Part shown: positions 12,573 to 22,788 of the stretch, piece after piece | Layout of the letters: each line of letters starts with the position of its first letter | How positions within the stretch are numbered: position 1 is the first letter of the stretch | Assembly (NCBI GenBank): GCA_030015575.1 | Contig: CM057339.1 | Coordinates: forward strand, 770,614,809 to 770,678,808 | Length of the DNA: 64,000 bases | Origin: Agapanthus africanus | Taxonomy: Eukaryota; Streptophyta; Magnoliopsida; Asparagales; Amaryllidaceae | Direction: 5' to 3' | Position numbers and translations under genes: made by a program | Notes under the pieces: model-generated | Told to the model about the DNA's origin: nothing | Seen by the model: only the letters and a program-made list of their open reading frames with translations | Database searches by the model: none

Positions 12573-12690
12573 TATCTCTCCTCCCATATTTCGGGTTAAA
12601 CGTTCATGCGAACTCAATCAATATACATGTCTATATTTATACTAAAATGATGCTTTTTCATGCAGGTTTTCAAGCAATCACTTTTCAACA

Positions 12691-14982
12691 ATGTCTCCAA
12701 TGATGAACTCAGCTTTTAGCACGGCTCCCGTCTCCTACACGATGAAGATAGACTCCAGGACGGTCCTCCCGGCTAGCCTTGGGCGACAATGGGAAGAGTC
12801 GCCGCTACCATTCGGCTCTATTCTGTTCGTTTCAACTAACGCCATCCCAGCTCCTCAAGCACCGGTGACAGACAAACCGGTCTCGAAAGGCAAGATGCCA
12901 AATGTGGTGGTCTCGAAGGCGCCCCAACTCAAACACAAGTCGGTGTTTGAACGACTCTCCTTGGCCCCAGCTGGGGGCAAGGCCATCAACACCAACAAAG
13001 CAATAAGGCATCTCGAGCAAGCTCTGGCGGTGCCCCTGACAACTGCTCGATCGGGTGTCTTCCCTAAGCTCCCCGCTAATCGACTCACGGTGGCTTCCCA
13101 CGAAACAGATGCCCGCCGAGCCCTTAAAATTGAGAACCTAAGGCAGAAAAGGCTCAGATATAGAGTCAACAAAAGAGCTAGGGCTCCTGCTAGGCTGAAC
13201 CTCATGAGGTTCGAGGAACAGGGTTACCCCGCCAAAGACGAGGAAATGGCTGGATATGTGGTCCACACTGTCTACATGGTGGGCACGCGCAGCAAGAGGA
13301 AGGACGGGGCCACCACATCTCAAATCCAATCTGGCTTGAATGTGGTTGCCGCTTCCCAAGAACAGCCGCCTCCGCTGGATGATGAAAACCCTCTCGATGA
13401 GGATGATAGGAAGAAAGACCCTTCGGTCCATGAGGAGTCGGGCTCGAAAAGTGAAGAGGAGACAATCTTCCGTCCCAAGAATGCAGAGCAACAACTTCTC
13501 CAAGAGCTCCGAAAACAGCTCAGAAGCAAAGACAAGGAGATGGCCAAACTTTACTCCAAAATTGACGACTTGACGAACGTCGTCTTGCAGCTCACGGCCC
13601 GACTTGCCTCTCAGCCGCCCAATCAAGCGCAGGGCTCTGCTCGTGAACCGGGAAACGGTGTCCCAATGCAGCCAACGCCTATTCCCTCAAATCCAAAAGT
13701 GGGCGAACCGCATGAAAATCAGTCGCATCCTATCTCGGGAAATGTCTTGGCTACCCCGCTAACTCAAGATCAAATCATGGATTTGATTGCCAGCAAAGTA
13801 AAAACACTGGTAGCCGAAGCTGAAGCACAAAAAGATTTTAGCAGTAGCGGGAGACCATATCCTGCTCAATATGATCTGGTAGAATTTCCTAGCGGCTATG
13901 TCATCCCCAAATTCGAAAGATTCGATGGGACGGGAAATGCGAATCAGCACATCGCCCACTTCAAAGCCTCATGCGGGAATACTGGAGGCAACGATGCGCT
14001 TCTCCTCCGCCAGTTTGTTAATAGCTTGACCGATGTTGCTTTCGACTGGTACGCGAGCATACCGGATGGCTCCATTACCACTTTCGTCCAAATGGAATCT
14101 TTATTTCGACAAAGGTTCATGAGCGTCAGCGATAAGATCACCATTGCCGAGCTCGTAAGGACCAAGCCCAAGAACAACGAAAGCAGCACGGATTTTATAA
14201 CCCGATGGTGCAATCTCTCCGTTAAATGCGAACCGCCGATAGAGCAGGACCAATCTGCCAGCCTCCTCGTCGGAAATCTCAACAATTGGATGGCCCCGTT
14301 TCTATGCACCGCGGGTCTTAAAACATTCCAAGAGCTGACCAGGAAAGTTCAGATGCTGGAGCGCTCAAAGCAGGAGTCCTCCTCGAATTTCCAAAATAAC
14401 AATAGGTCCTGGAGAAACCGAAAGGACGGTAATCGCAAAGGCGGAAACTCCGATGATTCTGAATCTTTCAACACTTCGGCTAACCGAAATAAGCAAGGGA
14501 TGAGCGGGCCTAGCGCCAACCAGCCTCGGAAGCCAGTGTTCGGAGAGGGAGGAAAATCTCCACTCAAAGAGAAGGTAGATAAGGTCTATTCCTTCAGAAG
14601 GGACAAAATCCGTAAAATATTCAAAGACGTCCTGAAGAACGGTCTACAACTGCCAGAGTCAAAAAGACCGCAGGAAGCGAATATGACCGACGACCCCAAA
14701 TACTGCCCCTATCACAGAGTGATAGGTCATGCCATTGAGGACTGCTTCGTCTTCAAAGATTGGGTCGAAAAGCAATACAAGGCAGGAGAGATAGAACTGT
14801 CTAAAGGCGTGTTAACAAACAGTCCAGCCGCGACCGCCAATTTCATACAAACGGAGACCGAAGTTCTTCGTGAAACTGATTCTCTCAGACATCTGTCTTT
14901 CTCTGGAAACAATCGACCACACGTCATTAAACTGGGAATAGTCGACCACCACGTCATTAAACTGGGAACAATCGACCTCTAA
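12691..14982 (+). CDS. gag: Gag polyprotein of the gag-only element, 763 aa, one open frame
   Basis: N-terminal region with one SVFERL motif (about residue 88) and a conserved GYVVHTVYMVGTRSK stretch near 190. The Tat element's gag frame begins with a matching MVHTVYMASGK. A Lys/Glu-rich coiled-coil segment follows at about 270-310. The capsid domain (about 390-560) holds IPKFERFDGTGNANQHI, FDWYASIP and LFRQRFM. The zinc-binding module YCPYHRVIGHAIEDCFVFK sits near 670. Tat-type gag is the closest family. The frame ends inside a short tandem repeat with TCATTAAACTGG. No enzyme domain follows. The start was chosen as the first Met after the leader. Confidence 0.85.
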   Translation: MSPMMNSAFSTAPVSYTMKIDSRTVLPASLGRQWEESPLPFGSILFVSTNAIPAPQAPVTDKPVSKGKMPNVVVSKAPQLKHKSVFERLSLAPAGGKAINTNKAIRHLEQALAVPLTTARSGVFPKLPANRLTVASHETDARRALKIENLRQKRLRYRVNKRARAPARLNLMRFEEQGYPAKDEEMAGYVVHTVYMVGTRSKRKDGATTSQIQSGLNVVAASQEQPPPLDDENPLDEDDRKKDPSVHEESGSKSEEETIFRPKNAEQQLLQELRKQLRSKDKEMAKLYSKIDDLTNVVLQLTARLASQPPNQAQGSAREPGNGVPMQPTPIPSNPKVGEPHENQSHPISGNVLATPLTQDQIMDLIASKVKTLVAEAEAQKDFSSSGRPYPAQYDLVEFPSGYVIPKFERFDGTGNANQHIAHFKASCGNTGGNDALLLRQFVNSLTDVAFDWYASIPDGSITTFVQMESLFRQRFMSVSDKITIAELVRTKPKNNESSTDFITRWCNLSVKCEPPIEQDQSASLLVGNLNNWMAPFLCTAGLKTFQELTRKVQMLERSKQESSSNFQNNNRSWRNRKDGNRKGGNSDDSESFNTSANRNKQGMSGPSANQPRKPVFGEGGKSPLKEKVDKVYSFRRDKIRKIFKDVLKNGLQLPESKRPQEANMTDDPKYCPYHRVIGHAIEDCFVFKDWVEKQYKAGEIELSKGVLTNSPAATANFIQTETEVLRETDSLRHLSFSGNNRPHVIKLGIVDHHVIKLGTIDL

Positions 14983-15000
14983 GTCATTAAACTGGAAATG
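14918..15000 (+). repeat. Short tandem repeat at the 3' end of gag
   Basis: Three units of about 32 bp sharing CATTAAACTGGRA and CGACC. The gag stop lies in this repeat. Confidence 0.7.
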
Positions 15001-15061
15001 TAAAAAAATGTGTAAATAAAAAAAAGGAATGTGTAAATAAATAAATACAAAAAAAGAAAAG

Positions 15062-15205
15062 CCAAAATGATGGGGCAACTCGCAATAAAAATCAGCGAGT
15101 AAAAATAAAAATGATGGGGCAACCGCGAATAAAAGCTGAAATGATAGGGCAATCTCGACCTTCGCGATAAGAAAAGCTAAAATGATAGAGCAATCGCGGT
15201 AAAAC
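15062..15205 (+). repeat. Noncoding module A: repeated AATGATRGGGCAA
   Basis: Four copies of AAATGATGGGGCAAC / GAAATGATAGGGCAATC, each next to short inverted repeats of CGCG / GCGAGT. The same module occurs in the Tat element in the same sense relative to its gag (plus-strand 30,150-30,370). Confidence 0.75.
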
Positions 15206-15238
15206 AAAAAAACAAACAAACAAACAAAACAAAGGCGA

Positions 15239-15293
15239 ATGATGAGTCGCTCCTGGTACCATATTCCAGTGCAGCGATGCAGACGCCAACAAA
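15239..15293 (+). repeat. Noncoding module B, first copy of five
   Basis: About 55 bp reading GATGAGTCGCTCCTGGTACC ... CCAGTGCAGCGATGCAGACG. It is repeated near 15,706, 15,787, 16,350 and 16,440. It can fold on itself through TGGTACCA and GCATCGCTGC. A diverged version is in the Tat element at 30,432-30,480 (minus strand). Confidence 0.75.
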
Positions 15294-15454
15294 AATTCAA
15301 ATTTCCAAAATTCTTCCAGCCCTACGGTTAGTCCCCAAATTGACTATCGTATACAATCCATGGGCTCAAATAATTCTCATCACCCTCATGCCCCACTGTA
15401 TTCACCAGTTACGCGGCTGATCTCCGCCTTTGGAATTATGCTCCATTGAGAAGA

Positions 15455-15635
15455 CCCACTCATGTGTCCTCACGATACATGAGGAGAACAAACTTTTGTG
15501 GGATCCTTACGACTTACGAAGGAAAAACACACTTAGGAGTCCCCACGACTCCTAAGGAGAAAATACACCTGCGAGATCCTTACGACTCGCAGGGAGAAAA
15601 TGCTTTTATGGGACCCTCACGGCCCATAAAATTGA
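15455..15635 (+). repeat. Hairpin array C1 (about five stem-loops)
   Basis: Successive short hairpins with different stems but similar loops: CTTAGGAGT/ACTCCTAAG, CCTGCGAG/CTCGCAGG and TTTTATGGG/CCCATAAAA around a loop near ATCCTTACGA. Spacers resemble GGAGAAAATRCAC. See findings. Confidence 0.8.
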
Positions 15636-16009
15636 AAAGTCTTAGGTGGTAGGGATCTAAACCTGTCTCCTAAGCCATCGCTCCTCATCCCCTAAGTGGC
15701 GAATAATGAGTCGCTCCTGGTACCATATTCCAGTGCAGCGATGCAGACGCCAACCAAATTCCAAATCCCATACCCCAACGGCGAATGATGAGTCGCTCCT
15801 GGTACCATATTCTAGTGCAGCGATGCAGACGCCAACAAAGTTCCAAAATTTTTCCGGCCCTACAGTCTGGATCGTACATCCTGCAAAACCGTATACAATC
15901 CACGGGCGTAAAACAATCCCAATCTCTCCCGAGTCCTACCGGTGAGACCACATTCAAAGTCCAAAAAAAAAAGGTATGTCCACAAGCAAAATGGGCACGG
16001 ATGAAAACC

Positions 16010-16082
16010 CGAAAGGGCTCCGTGAGTAAAAACAGCAGGACTGCCGGCGAGTTTGTGAAAACCCGAAAGGGCGCAAACTTGT
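16010..16082 (+). repeat. Noncoding module D (ACCCGAAAGGG)
   Basis: Two copies of AAAACCCGAAAGGGC flanking CCGTGAGTAAAAACAGCAGG and CGGCGAG. The same module is present twice in the Tat element (31,089-31,345), in the same sense relative to gag. Confidence 0.75.
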
Positions 16083-16099
16083 GAAAAAGAGATGAAATG

Positions 16100-16280
16100 C
16101 ACTCACAAAGTCCTCTCAATTTTGTGAGGAGAAAATTCCCATGTGAGATCCTTACGACTCACAAAGGAGCAACACACTTAGGAGTCCCCACGACTCCTAA
16201 GGAGAAAATGCACTTGCGGGAGCCTTACGACCCGTCGGGAGAAAATGCTTTGTGAGACCCTTACAGCTCACAAAATTGAA
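16100..16280 (+). repeat. Hairpin array C2 (about five stem-loops)
   Basis: Second copy of the array, with stems such as GTGAG/CTCAC, CTTAGGAGT/ACTCCTAAG and TTTGTGAG/CTCACAAA, and the same loop type (ATCCTTACGA, CCCCACG). Individual stems differ from those at 15,455-15,635, but pairing is kept. Confidence 0.8.
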
Positions 16281-16519
16281 AAGTATTAGGTGATAGGGAC
16301 CTAAAACCTGTCTCCTAAGCCATCGTTTCCTAATAAGCAAACGCAAATGATGATTCGCTCCTGGTACCATATTCCAGTGTAGCGATGCTGATGCCAAGCA
16401 AAAACCAAAACCAATTCCCAAATCCTCTCATGACAAATGATGATTCGCTTCTGGTACCATATTCCAGTATAGCGATGCTGATGTCAACCCAAATCAAATC
16501 AAACCAACAACCTCTGCGG

Positions 16520-17360
16520 CGGAATCATGCTCCATCCCAGAATTTACCCCGTATCGAAATTAAGCTTCGCCTCGGGATATCTACCTTCCCTGCCGGAATT
16601 ATACTCTGCCTCGGAATCAAATCAACCAACCAGCTCTGCGTCGGAATCATACTTCGTCTCTGAGTGTACCCCGTGTAGAAATCATGCTTCGCCTCGGTGT
16701 ATCTGCCTTCCCTGTCGAAATTATGCTTCGTCTCGGAATCAAGTCACCAACAAGCTCTGCGCCGGAATCACGCTCCGTCTCAGAAGGTACCCCGTGTCGA
16801 AATCATGCTTCGCCTCGGAGTATTCGCCTTCCCTGTCGGAATTATGCTTCTCCTGGGAATCAACCTCTGCATCGAAATTATGCTTCGGTTAAAATATATG
16901 CCGCTCTTCGGAATGATGCTCTGAATCCTGGAATCATGCTCCGCTCATCGGAATGATGCTCTGATCCCCTGGAGTCATGCTCCGCTCATCGGAATGGTGC
17001 TCCGATCTCTGGAATTATGCTCCGCCCTTCGGAATGATGCTCTGATCCCTGGGAATCATGCTCCGCCCTTCGGAATGATGCTCCGATCCCGGAATTATGC
17101 TCCGACTCTTCGGAATGATGCTTCAATCTTTGGAATCATCCTCCTCCCATCGGAATTATGCTCCGATCCCGGAATTATGCTCCGACTCTTCGGAAAGATG
17201 CTCCGATCTTTGGAATCATGCCTCTACTCTTCGAAATTATGCTTCAACTCTTCGGAATGATGCTCCGACCTTGGAATTATGCTCCGCAAATCGGAATGAT
17301 GCTCCGATCTCCGGGAATCATGCTCCCCGGGATGATGCTCCGCCCCTGGAATGATGTTCC
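16520..17360 (+). repeat. Tandem array of GGAATNATGCTYCG units
   Basis: More than twenty degenerate units of 20-35 bp built on CGGAATGATGCTCCG and GGAATTATGCTCCG. The core CGGA...TCCG is a small palindrome. The left half is longer-period and more diverged. The open frames running through it in several phases are artefacts. Confidence 0.8.
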
Positions 17361-17429
17361 ACCTCGAAGTCCAAATTCAAGATCTATCAATTTCATGCAC
17401 ACAACTCAAATGTGTGGTGTGCATTTATT

Positions 17430-17443
17430 GATGGGGGGCACTT
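17430..17443 (+). other. Polypurine tract of the gag-only element
   Basis: GATGGGGGGCACTT directly before the 3' LTR start TGTTGAAG. It is the expected plus-strand primer position. Confidence 0.65.
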
Positions 17444-19024
17444 TGTTGAAGTCGAAAGTTGCACCCCGGTTGACCAGGTCAAAGTCAACCCCCAAGCAAA
17501 GTGGGCCCATGCCCAGGTCGAGTCCGAACATGAAGCGGCCGGCCCTCTCCAATGCCAAAATGAAATCATGTAATAAATAATTTTTATGTAATTTTTTATA
17601 CATGAATGTATGCAAAATGGGCATAAAGCCAATATTTTGTAAGGCCATGGCTTATGTGCAAAAATGAAATGGCGCATGAGCCATGGGATGGGCAAAATGT
17701 CATTTTTGCAAAGCCCAAGGGGCTATATGTAAATATGTAAGCCTATATAAGGCAAAATGATGATGAATAAAAGAACACTTTTCATTTTCTCAAAAAACCC
17801 TTGGGTTTGTGCCTCTTTCCCCTTTCTGAAGGTTTCAAACCTTCTTCTTTCTTTTGAATTAAATCAAGAGTTTTACTCTTCCTTTTCCAAAACTAAATAT
17901 TTTTCACCACAAAACCCATAAAGGGGAACTTGGATCTGTCATTAGATCTTAAAAAGAAGAGATCTTTAAAATCTCACATCTCTTGATCTTCAAGATCCGG
18001 CCAAACAAAGGAAGAAGAAGGAGACTCATCTCCAAAAACCCCACTTTGGGGAAGAACTAGGGCTCAAGGGGTGAAGCCCTTCATCAGCTTCAAAACATCT
18101 TAGGAGTTTAACTCCATATATATACATATATATATAATAAATATTTCCTTTCTGAAGCATAGCTTCTGGTTCTGGGACTAAAAGCCCCCTTTTCCTCGCC
18201 GGCGCTCAAGCGCCAAGCGCCCACGTGCCGACACGTGGCGCGCTGGCGCTCGAACGCCCTGCGCTCAAGCGCAAAGCGCCCACGTGCCGACACGTGGCGC
18301 TCTTGCGCTTCAGCGCCCAGCGCTCAAGCGCAAAGCGCCCACGTGCCGACACGTGGCGCGCTTGCGCTCAAGCACAAAGCGCCCACATGCCGACACGTGG
18401 CGCGCTGGCGCTCGAGCGCTCTGCGCTCAAGCGCAAAGCGCCCACGTGCCGACACGTGGCGTGCTTGCGCTCCAGCGCCCAGCGCTCAAGCGCAAAGCGC
18501 CCACATGCCGACACGTGGCACGCTGGCGCTCTTGCGCTCAAATCGCTTGCCCCACGCATCCTTTGGATGTCTTTTCCCCCTTTATATTTATATACATGTA
18601 TATATATACATATGTACATATACACATACTCCACGACACTGTCCCTGTTAGAAAAAAATTTCTAACGGGGTGCTTCCCCGCACCCCACAAAGGGGTTGCT
18701 TGCCCCCTTGACCCCCAGCCCGCTATCCGGGTAGCGGGACCCCCGTGAAAACTCTGCGTGGCTCCTGATATAACCAAACCCCCCTTCCAAAACAACACAC
18801 ACGTACACTGCACATTGAGTTCGCATGACCAGTTTAACCCGTTAATCGGAGGTTCCCTCGCCCCAAAGGCGAGAGGTTATTAACGGCAGCTTAGTCCGCG
18901 GCTGCCGGTGATTCAGATCCCCACAATCAATAAACCCCGGCCTACCCTAGGCAGGGGGAATCTGTAGTACGCCTGACAAGCGCGCGTATTCCCATCTCAA
19001 TGGGGTGACGAAAAACACCCTACA
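17444..19024 (+). repeat. 3' LTR of the gag-only element
   Basis: 1,581 bp, homologous to 11,031-12,548, with TATATAA at 17,744-17,750 and the G-box array at 18,200-18,545 (one or so unit more than the left copy). It is followed by ATCCC, the second copy of the target site. Confidence 0.9.
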
Positions 19025-19646
19025 ATCCCAGAGATTCAATGTCATGGAAAGTTTTAGATGAAAAACATCCTTCATTTCGCGCAGACCCTCATAACGTGAG
19101 GTTGGGAATTGCGAGCGATGATTTCAGTCCATTTGGGATGGTTCGCGGCTGGCATACTCACAGTACTTAGCCCGTTATGGTGACTATATACAACCTGCAG
19201 CCATAGAGGGCTATGACGCAGTTTTATTTTATGTTGGCGCTTTTAATCGACGGTCCATCGTCTCCTGAGAAAAGTATCGACGTGTATCTTCAACCCTTGA
19301 TCGATGAGTTAAAGTTGTTGTGGGAAACTGGCGTGAGAACCTATGACGCGGATGGTAAACAATTTTTTCAAATGCGGGCTATTTTATTATGGAGTATTAA
19401 TGATTTTCCAGCCTACGGCATGCTGTCGGGGTGGACAACTCAAACTAAACTTGCTTTCCCCAGTTGTCATACGCATACAAGCGTCGTACGCTTAAAGTTT
19501 AGCAGGAAGGAGTCGTTTATGGGCCACCGTCATTTCTTGCCTATAACTCATAGATTCAGAAAGATTAAAGAATTGTTCAAAGGCAAGACGGACACCGGTA
19601 GGCCTCCTAAACCATAGTCTGGTAACGACATATTGCAACAATGGAG
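19025..19646 (+). pseudogene. tnp2: CACTA tnp2 transposase, middle part
   Basis: Reads RDSMSWKVLDEKHPSF, then ADPHNVRLGIASDDFSPFG, then MLALLIDGPSSPEKSIDVYL, AILLWSINDFPAYGMLSGW and FMGHRHFLPITHRFR. This is the core of the Tnp2 (transposase family tnp2) domain in its usual order. It cuts and joins transposon ends in intact elements. Several in-frame stops are present (in STYPVM, before RAMTQ and after RPPKP), so it is a pseudogene. The sequence stops at TGGAG, where the Tat element entered, and resumes at 44,127. Confidence 0.85.
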
Positions 19647-20204
19647 TGTTCCCCTCCGAACGACGGCGCGACACAGGGTCGTCTCGCCTGAGGCTCGGGG
19701 CAGATACTAATTGGTGCTGTCCGTCTACCTCTCCGAAGATGCCAGGTTGATTTATGACACCGTATATCGAAGGTTAAACGGATGCGTCCGATGTAGCAGA
19801 CTTCGTCAGATTCCCCCTCGCTTGAGGGGTTTTTGATTGTGGGGACGCTCTTCCCTGCAGGCGCAAGCCCCTGCAGTTAATTACGCTACCGCATCGCGGT
19901 AACCACTTTCTCCTTCTCCAGATGGTCACTTCGTGTCGTATGTGTTTATTTTATGTTTGGTTGCCCGTGGATTGTATACGGTGACCGAGTTACGTCGTCG
20001 CCCGTAGGGCGTGGACTAGTCCAAATCCGTATTATCTTAGATTTGGGTTTGAGGGTTTGGGTTTAAGGATACATTAGCCTCATTCGAGACTAAGATCAAC
20101 TTAAACATTTGTTAAGGATACGTTAGTCTAATTTTCAGACTAAGATCAACTTAACGGGATCGTTTAGATCCAACAATAGAGCAATTAAGGGAGCCCTGTT
20201 GTTT

Positions 20205-20575
20205 AGTTTAGTGACATTACGGTCGGTAGGTAGTTTAAGGACGTTGCGGTCTATAGGTAGTTTAAGGACATTGCGGTCCAATGTTAGTTTTAAGACGTTG
20301 CGGTCAAGGTTAAGGACCTCATAGTCCGTGGATTTAAGGACTCCACAGTCCAAAGTTAGTTTTAAGACATCTCGGTCAAGGTTAAGGACGTAATAGTCCA
20401 TGGGTTTAAGGACTCTACAGTCCAAAGTTAGTTTTAAGACATCTCGGTCAAGGTTAAGGACCTCATAGTCCATGGATTTAAGGACTCCACAGTCCAAAGT
20501 TAGTTTTAAGACATCTCGGTCAAGGTTAAGGACCTCATTGTCCATGAGTTTAAGGACCCCACAGTCCGTATCAAT
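20205..20575 (-). repeat. 72-bp tandem array in the LTR
   Basis: About five units with period 72 (for example starts near 20,309 and 20,381). Each contains palindromic GGACNNNNNGTCC-like pieces such as GGACCTCATAGTCC and GGACTCCACAGTCC. Because 72 is divisible by three, it produces a minus-strand frame of 24-residue repeats (VLNLDRDVLKLT), which I regard as an artefact. A third copy of the array is inside the element at 28,308-28,690. Confidence 0.85.
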
Positions 20576-20861
20576 ATGTGGTCATTGGGACCCGTCACCT
20601 CTTTGAAGACGTTGAGGAATTACAACGCCGAGTATCAAAGGAGTGAAGAGATGTACCCTTAAACAGAGATAGATTAAATAATCTTTGACCCAATTTGGAA
20701 TCAAGACCAATTAATTATATTATGAGCCCATTGGCTCAGTTGAATTTGAATTGAGGACTTATGGCCAGCTTGAGCTAAGTCCAATCATGTTTAGGATATT
20801 GGCCCTCTGTCGGTCCATTAGAGGAGAGGCTTTGCCTCTAGACACTTAGCCAATTGGGCTA

Positions 20862-21190
20862 AAGTTAGTGTTAAACACCAGCAACAGGGGTTCAAATTAG
20901 TGTTAAACACTAGAACAAACCAGGTGTTAAACACTAGCAACAGAGATCTCAAATTAGTGTCAAACACTAAGATAATCAGTGTTAAACACTGGTGACAGAG
21001 ATTTTAATTTAGTGTCGAACACTAAGAAAATTAATGTTAAACTCTGTTAACAGAGATTTAATTTAGTGTTAAACACTAAGAAATTCAGTGTTAAACACTG
21101 CAAGAAAGGCTCTTCGGTTAGTGTTGAACACTAAGGCAAAACAGTGTTAAACACTGGATTCAGAGGGTCCGATTTAGCGTTAAGCACTAA
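20862..21190. repeat. Array of the palindrome AGTGTTAAACACT
   Basis: A dozen or so copies of TTAGTGTTAAACACTAA and variants, spaced 20-45 bp. The perfect 13-base form has arms AGTGTT/AACACT. The array is repeated at 42,174-42,500 in the other LTR. Confidence 0.85.
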
Positions 21191-21204
21191 GGTAAGAGGG
21201 GTCA

Positions 21205-21415
21205 CATGGTAGCACGTGAGGGCGCCATCCCCTTTATTTGTTCTGCCGAGAGTGGTGAATACTTTGGAGCATCACGTGCTGTCACGTGATGGGCATTTAA
21301 TTGTTTGTGTGTTAAAGCTTCTGCCAAGGGTCACGTGGGTCACGTGAGGCATTGCCTCGAAAGCCCTTCTCTGTGGATCTTTCCAGGGGTCACGTGGTAA
21401 CACGTGACCCTGCCC
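21205..21415. promoter_or_regulatory. G-box cluster 1 in the LTR
   Basis: About seven CACGTG hexamers, mostly in pairs such as TCACGTGCTGTCACGTGA and TCACGTGGGTCACGTGA. CACGTG is the plant G-box/ABRE core, bound by bZIP and bHLH factors. It lies in the transcribed (R/U5) part relative to the element's own promoter. Confidence 0.65.
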
Positions 21416-21454
21416 CTTTGCAATTTCTGATTAAATTCTTCATTAAATCCCCAT

Positions 21455-22035
21455 TGTCTTCTGCAGAATTATATTCTCTGATAGAGTTGAACTCTGATTT
21501 TCCTGTGGGAATTAAATTCCTCATATATGTGAAGAATTGTGTTCTGTCATAGGGTTAAACCCTAATAATAACTTTAAAAGAACTAAATTCCTTCTTTCTT
21601 TAGAGAATTACTCTTAGATAGGGTTAAACCCTAATTTATATTCTGAGGGATTAGATTCTGTCATAGGGTGAAACCCTAATTTCTTCTTTCTTAATGGAAT
21701 TGAATTCCTGTTATTTTAACAGAACTGAGTTCTTAACTAGGGTTAAACCCTGATTCTGTTCATTCTGAAGGAATTATATTCCTATAACATAGGGTTGAAC
21801 CCTAATTCATCTCAGAGGAATTAGATTCCTATAATTTTGTGAGAATTAAATTCTCCAACTTTCATTCCCTCTCTATGTTTTGGATCTGCATGGCAGGATC
21901 TCAATCCAATGAGAATTAAATTCTCAATTCATGAGGAGATGTGCACTTTGCAGATCCTCTACTAAAGAAAGAACTAAGTTCTTCTTTTTAATATGAGAGT
22001 TAAACTCTGTTGAGAATTAAATTCTCTTTTTAGAA
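21455..22035. repeat. Run of short palindromes with TTRAA-type centres
   Basis: Some twenty consecutive 11-15 bp palindromes with different arms: GAGTTGAACTC, GGAATTAAATTCC, AGGGTTAAACCCT, GGAATTGAATTCC, GAGAATTAAATTCTC, GAACTAAGTTC, GAGTTAAACTC. They are separated by 10-30 bp. The same style continues beyond the LTR at 22,970-23,425. Confidence 0.8.
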
Positions 22036-22163
22036 GCCTTCCCTTTCTTACCTAAGGTTTTCTTTTGCAGCAGATCAAATTCTTCCAAAGTCTCAAGGCT
22101 CTATTTTTTTCTCTCTACATCTCTATCTCTGTATATATATCTCTCTGTGTGTCTCTTGGCTCC

Positions 22164-22171
22164 TATTTATA
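22164..22171 (-). promoter_or_regulatory. TATA box for the Tat element (3' LTR copy)
   Basis: The minus strand reads TATAAATA inside a hairpin TCCTATAAATAGGA. The corresponding position in the 5' LTR is 43,478-43,485, about 640 bp inside the LTR, which gives a short U3 and a long R-U5. G-box cluster 2 lies just upstream in this orientation. Confidence 0.6.
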
Positions 22172-22490
22172 GGAGAAGAAGCAGAATCAATTAGTTTTGA
22201 TCAATCTTTCATTGAGAGATTTGATTTGTATTCACCATTCGTTTGGACCTTTGGATTATTAGGTGAATTTTATTCACCATTGGATTTTAAATCCAAAGAT
22301 TTTCCTTTGTTATTTCGATTAGATTTTAAGGGGAAATCTTTCCAAGTTCCAGATTTTTCCATAGATAGGTGATATTTAATCACCTATAAATCTTTAGTTC
22401 AATCGGTTCCAAATAATCATTTTCCTTTGGAAAAATTTGAATGATCTGTTCAGAATCTGATTCTGTTAAATAAATAGGCTTTGAAAGCCG

Positions 22491-22750
22491 GTCACGTGTG
22501 GCCACGTGACCCCTGGTCACGTGTAGGCACGTGACCCCTTGGAACGAGCTTTCCTCTGCTTTCTACGCTTTGTCTCCTAGCCGCTGTTCAACCGTCACGT
22601 GCCAACACGTGACCCCTGGTCACGTGTAAGCACGTGACCTTTTCTGAAGTCTTTTTCTTGATCTGATCAGGGAACTGATGTGCCTTTGCCGCTGCTTTTA
22701 AATGTCACGTGCCAACACGTGACTGCTGGTCACGTGCTAGCACGTGATGC
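22491..22750. promoter_or_regulatory. G-box cluster 2 (12 CACGTG in 260 bp)
   Basis: Twelve CACGTG hexamers arranged as six pairs, for example GTCACGTGCCAACACGTGAC and GGTCACGTGTAGGCACGTGA. Each pair is an imperfect palindrome with a four- to five-base centre. It lies upstream of the element's minus-strand TATA box and, facing the other way, upstream of the plus-strand TATA box at 22,903. Two more G-boxes sit outside the LTR at 22,811-22,828. Factor binding is inferred from the motif only. Confidence 0.75.
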
Positions 22751-22788
22751 CTCTTCCGTAGGTTTTCCTGATTTTAAATCAGGAAACA

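Larger units (their letters stand above)
11031..19024 (+). mobile_element. Gag-only (TR-GAG-type) non-autonomous LTR element, looks whole
   Basis: LTRs at 11,031-12,548 and 17,444-19,024, both starting TGTTGAAG and ending CCCTACA. The target duplication ATCCC lies at 11,026-11,030 and 19,025-19,029. A primer site follows the left LTR and a polypurine tract precedes the right one. The internal region has one long gag frame and then about 2.4 kb of hairpin-rich noncoding DNA. No protease, RT or integrase is present, so it must depend on enzymes in trans. The LTRs differ by a few bases per hundred plus some indels, by eye, so it is fairly recent. Confidence 0.85.
19647..22788 (-). repeat. 3' LTR of the Tat element
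   Basis: 3,142 bp. On the plus strand it runs from TGTTCCCCTCCGAACG to TTAAATCAGGAAACA, matching 40,958-44,126. From left to right it is a mosaic of four short-repeat types: a 72-bp array, an AGTGTTAAACACT array, two G-box clusters, and a long run of small palindromes with a TTAAA-type centre. Confidence 0.93.

Noticed and set aside
13138-13626. Minus-strand frames under the gag gene of the gag-only element
   Set aside because: They overlap a well-supported gag frame and show no domain.
16385-17580. Met/Leu/Arg-rich frames in three phases
   Set aside because: They are translations of the GGAATNATGCTYCG array and have no protein-like composition.
20135-20545. Minus-strand frames with 24-residue repeats (also at 28,288-28,698 and 41,446-41,856)
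   Set aside because: They are shadows of the 72-bp LTR array. They occur in every copy of that array and carry no domain.
20862-21190. CRISPR-like regularly spaced palindromes
   Set aside because: Spacing is irregular, spacers are repeats themselves, there are no cas genes, and the setting is a plant LTR.
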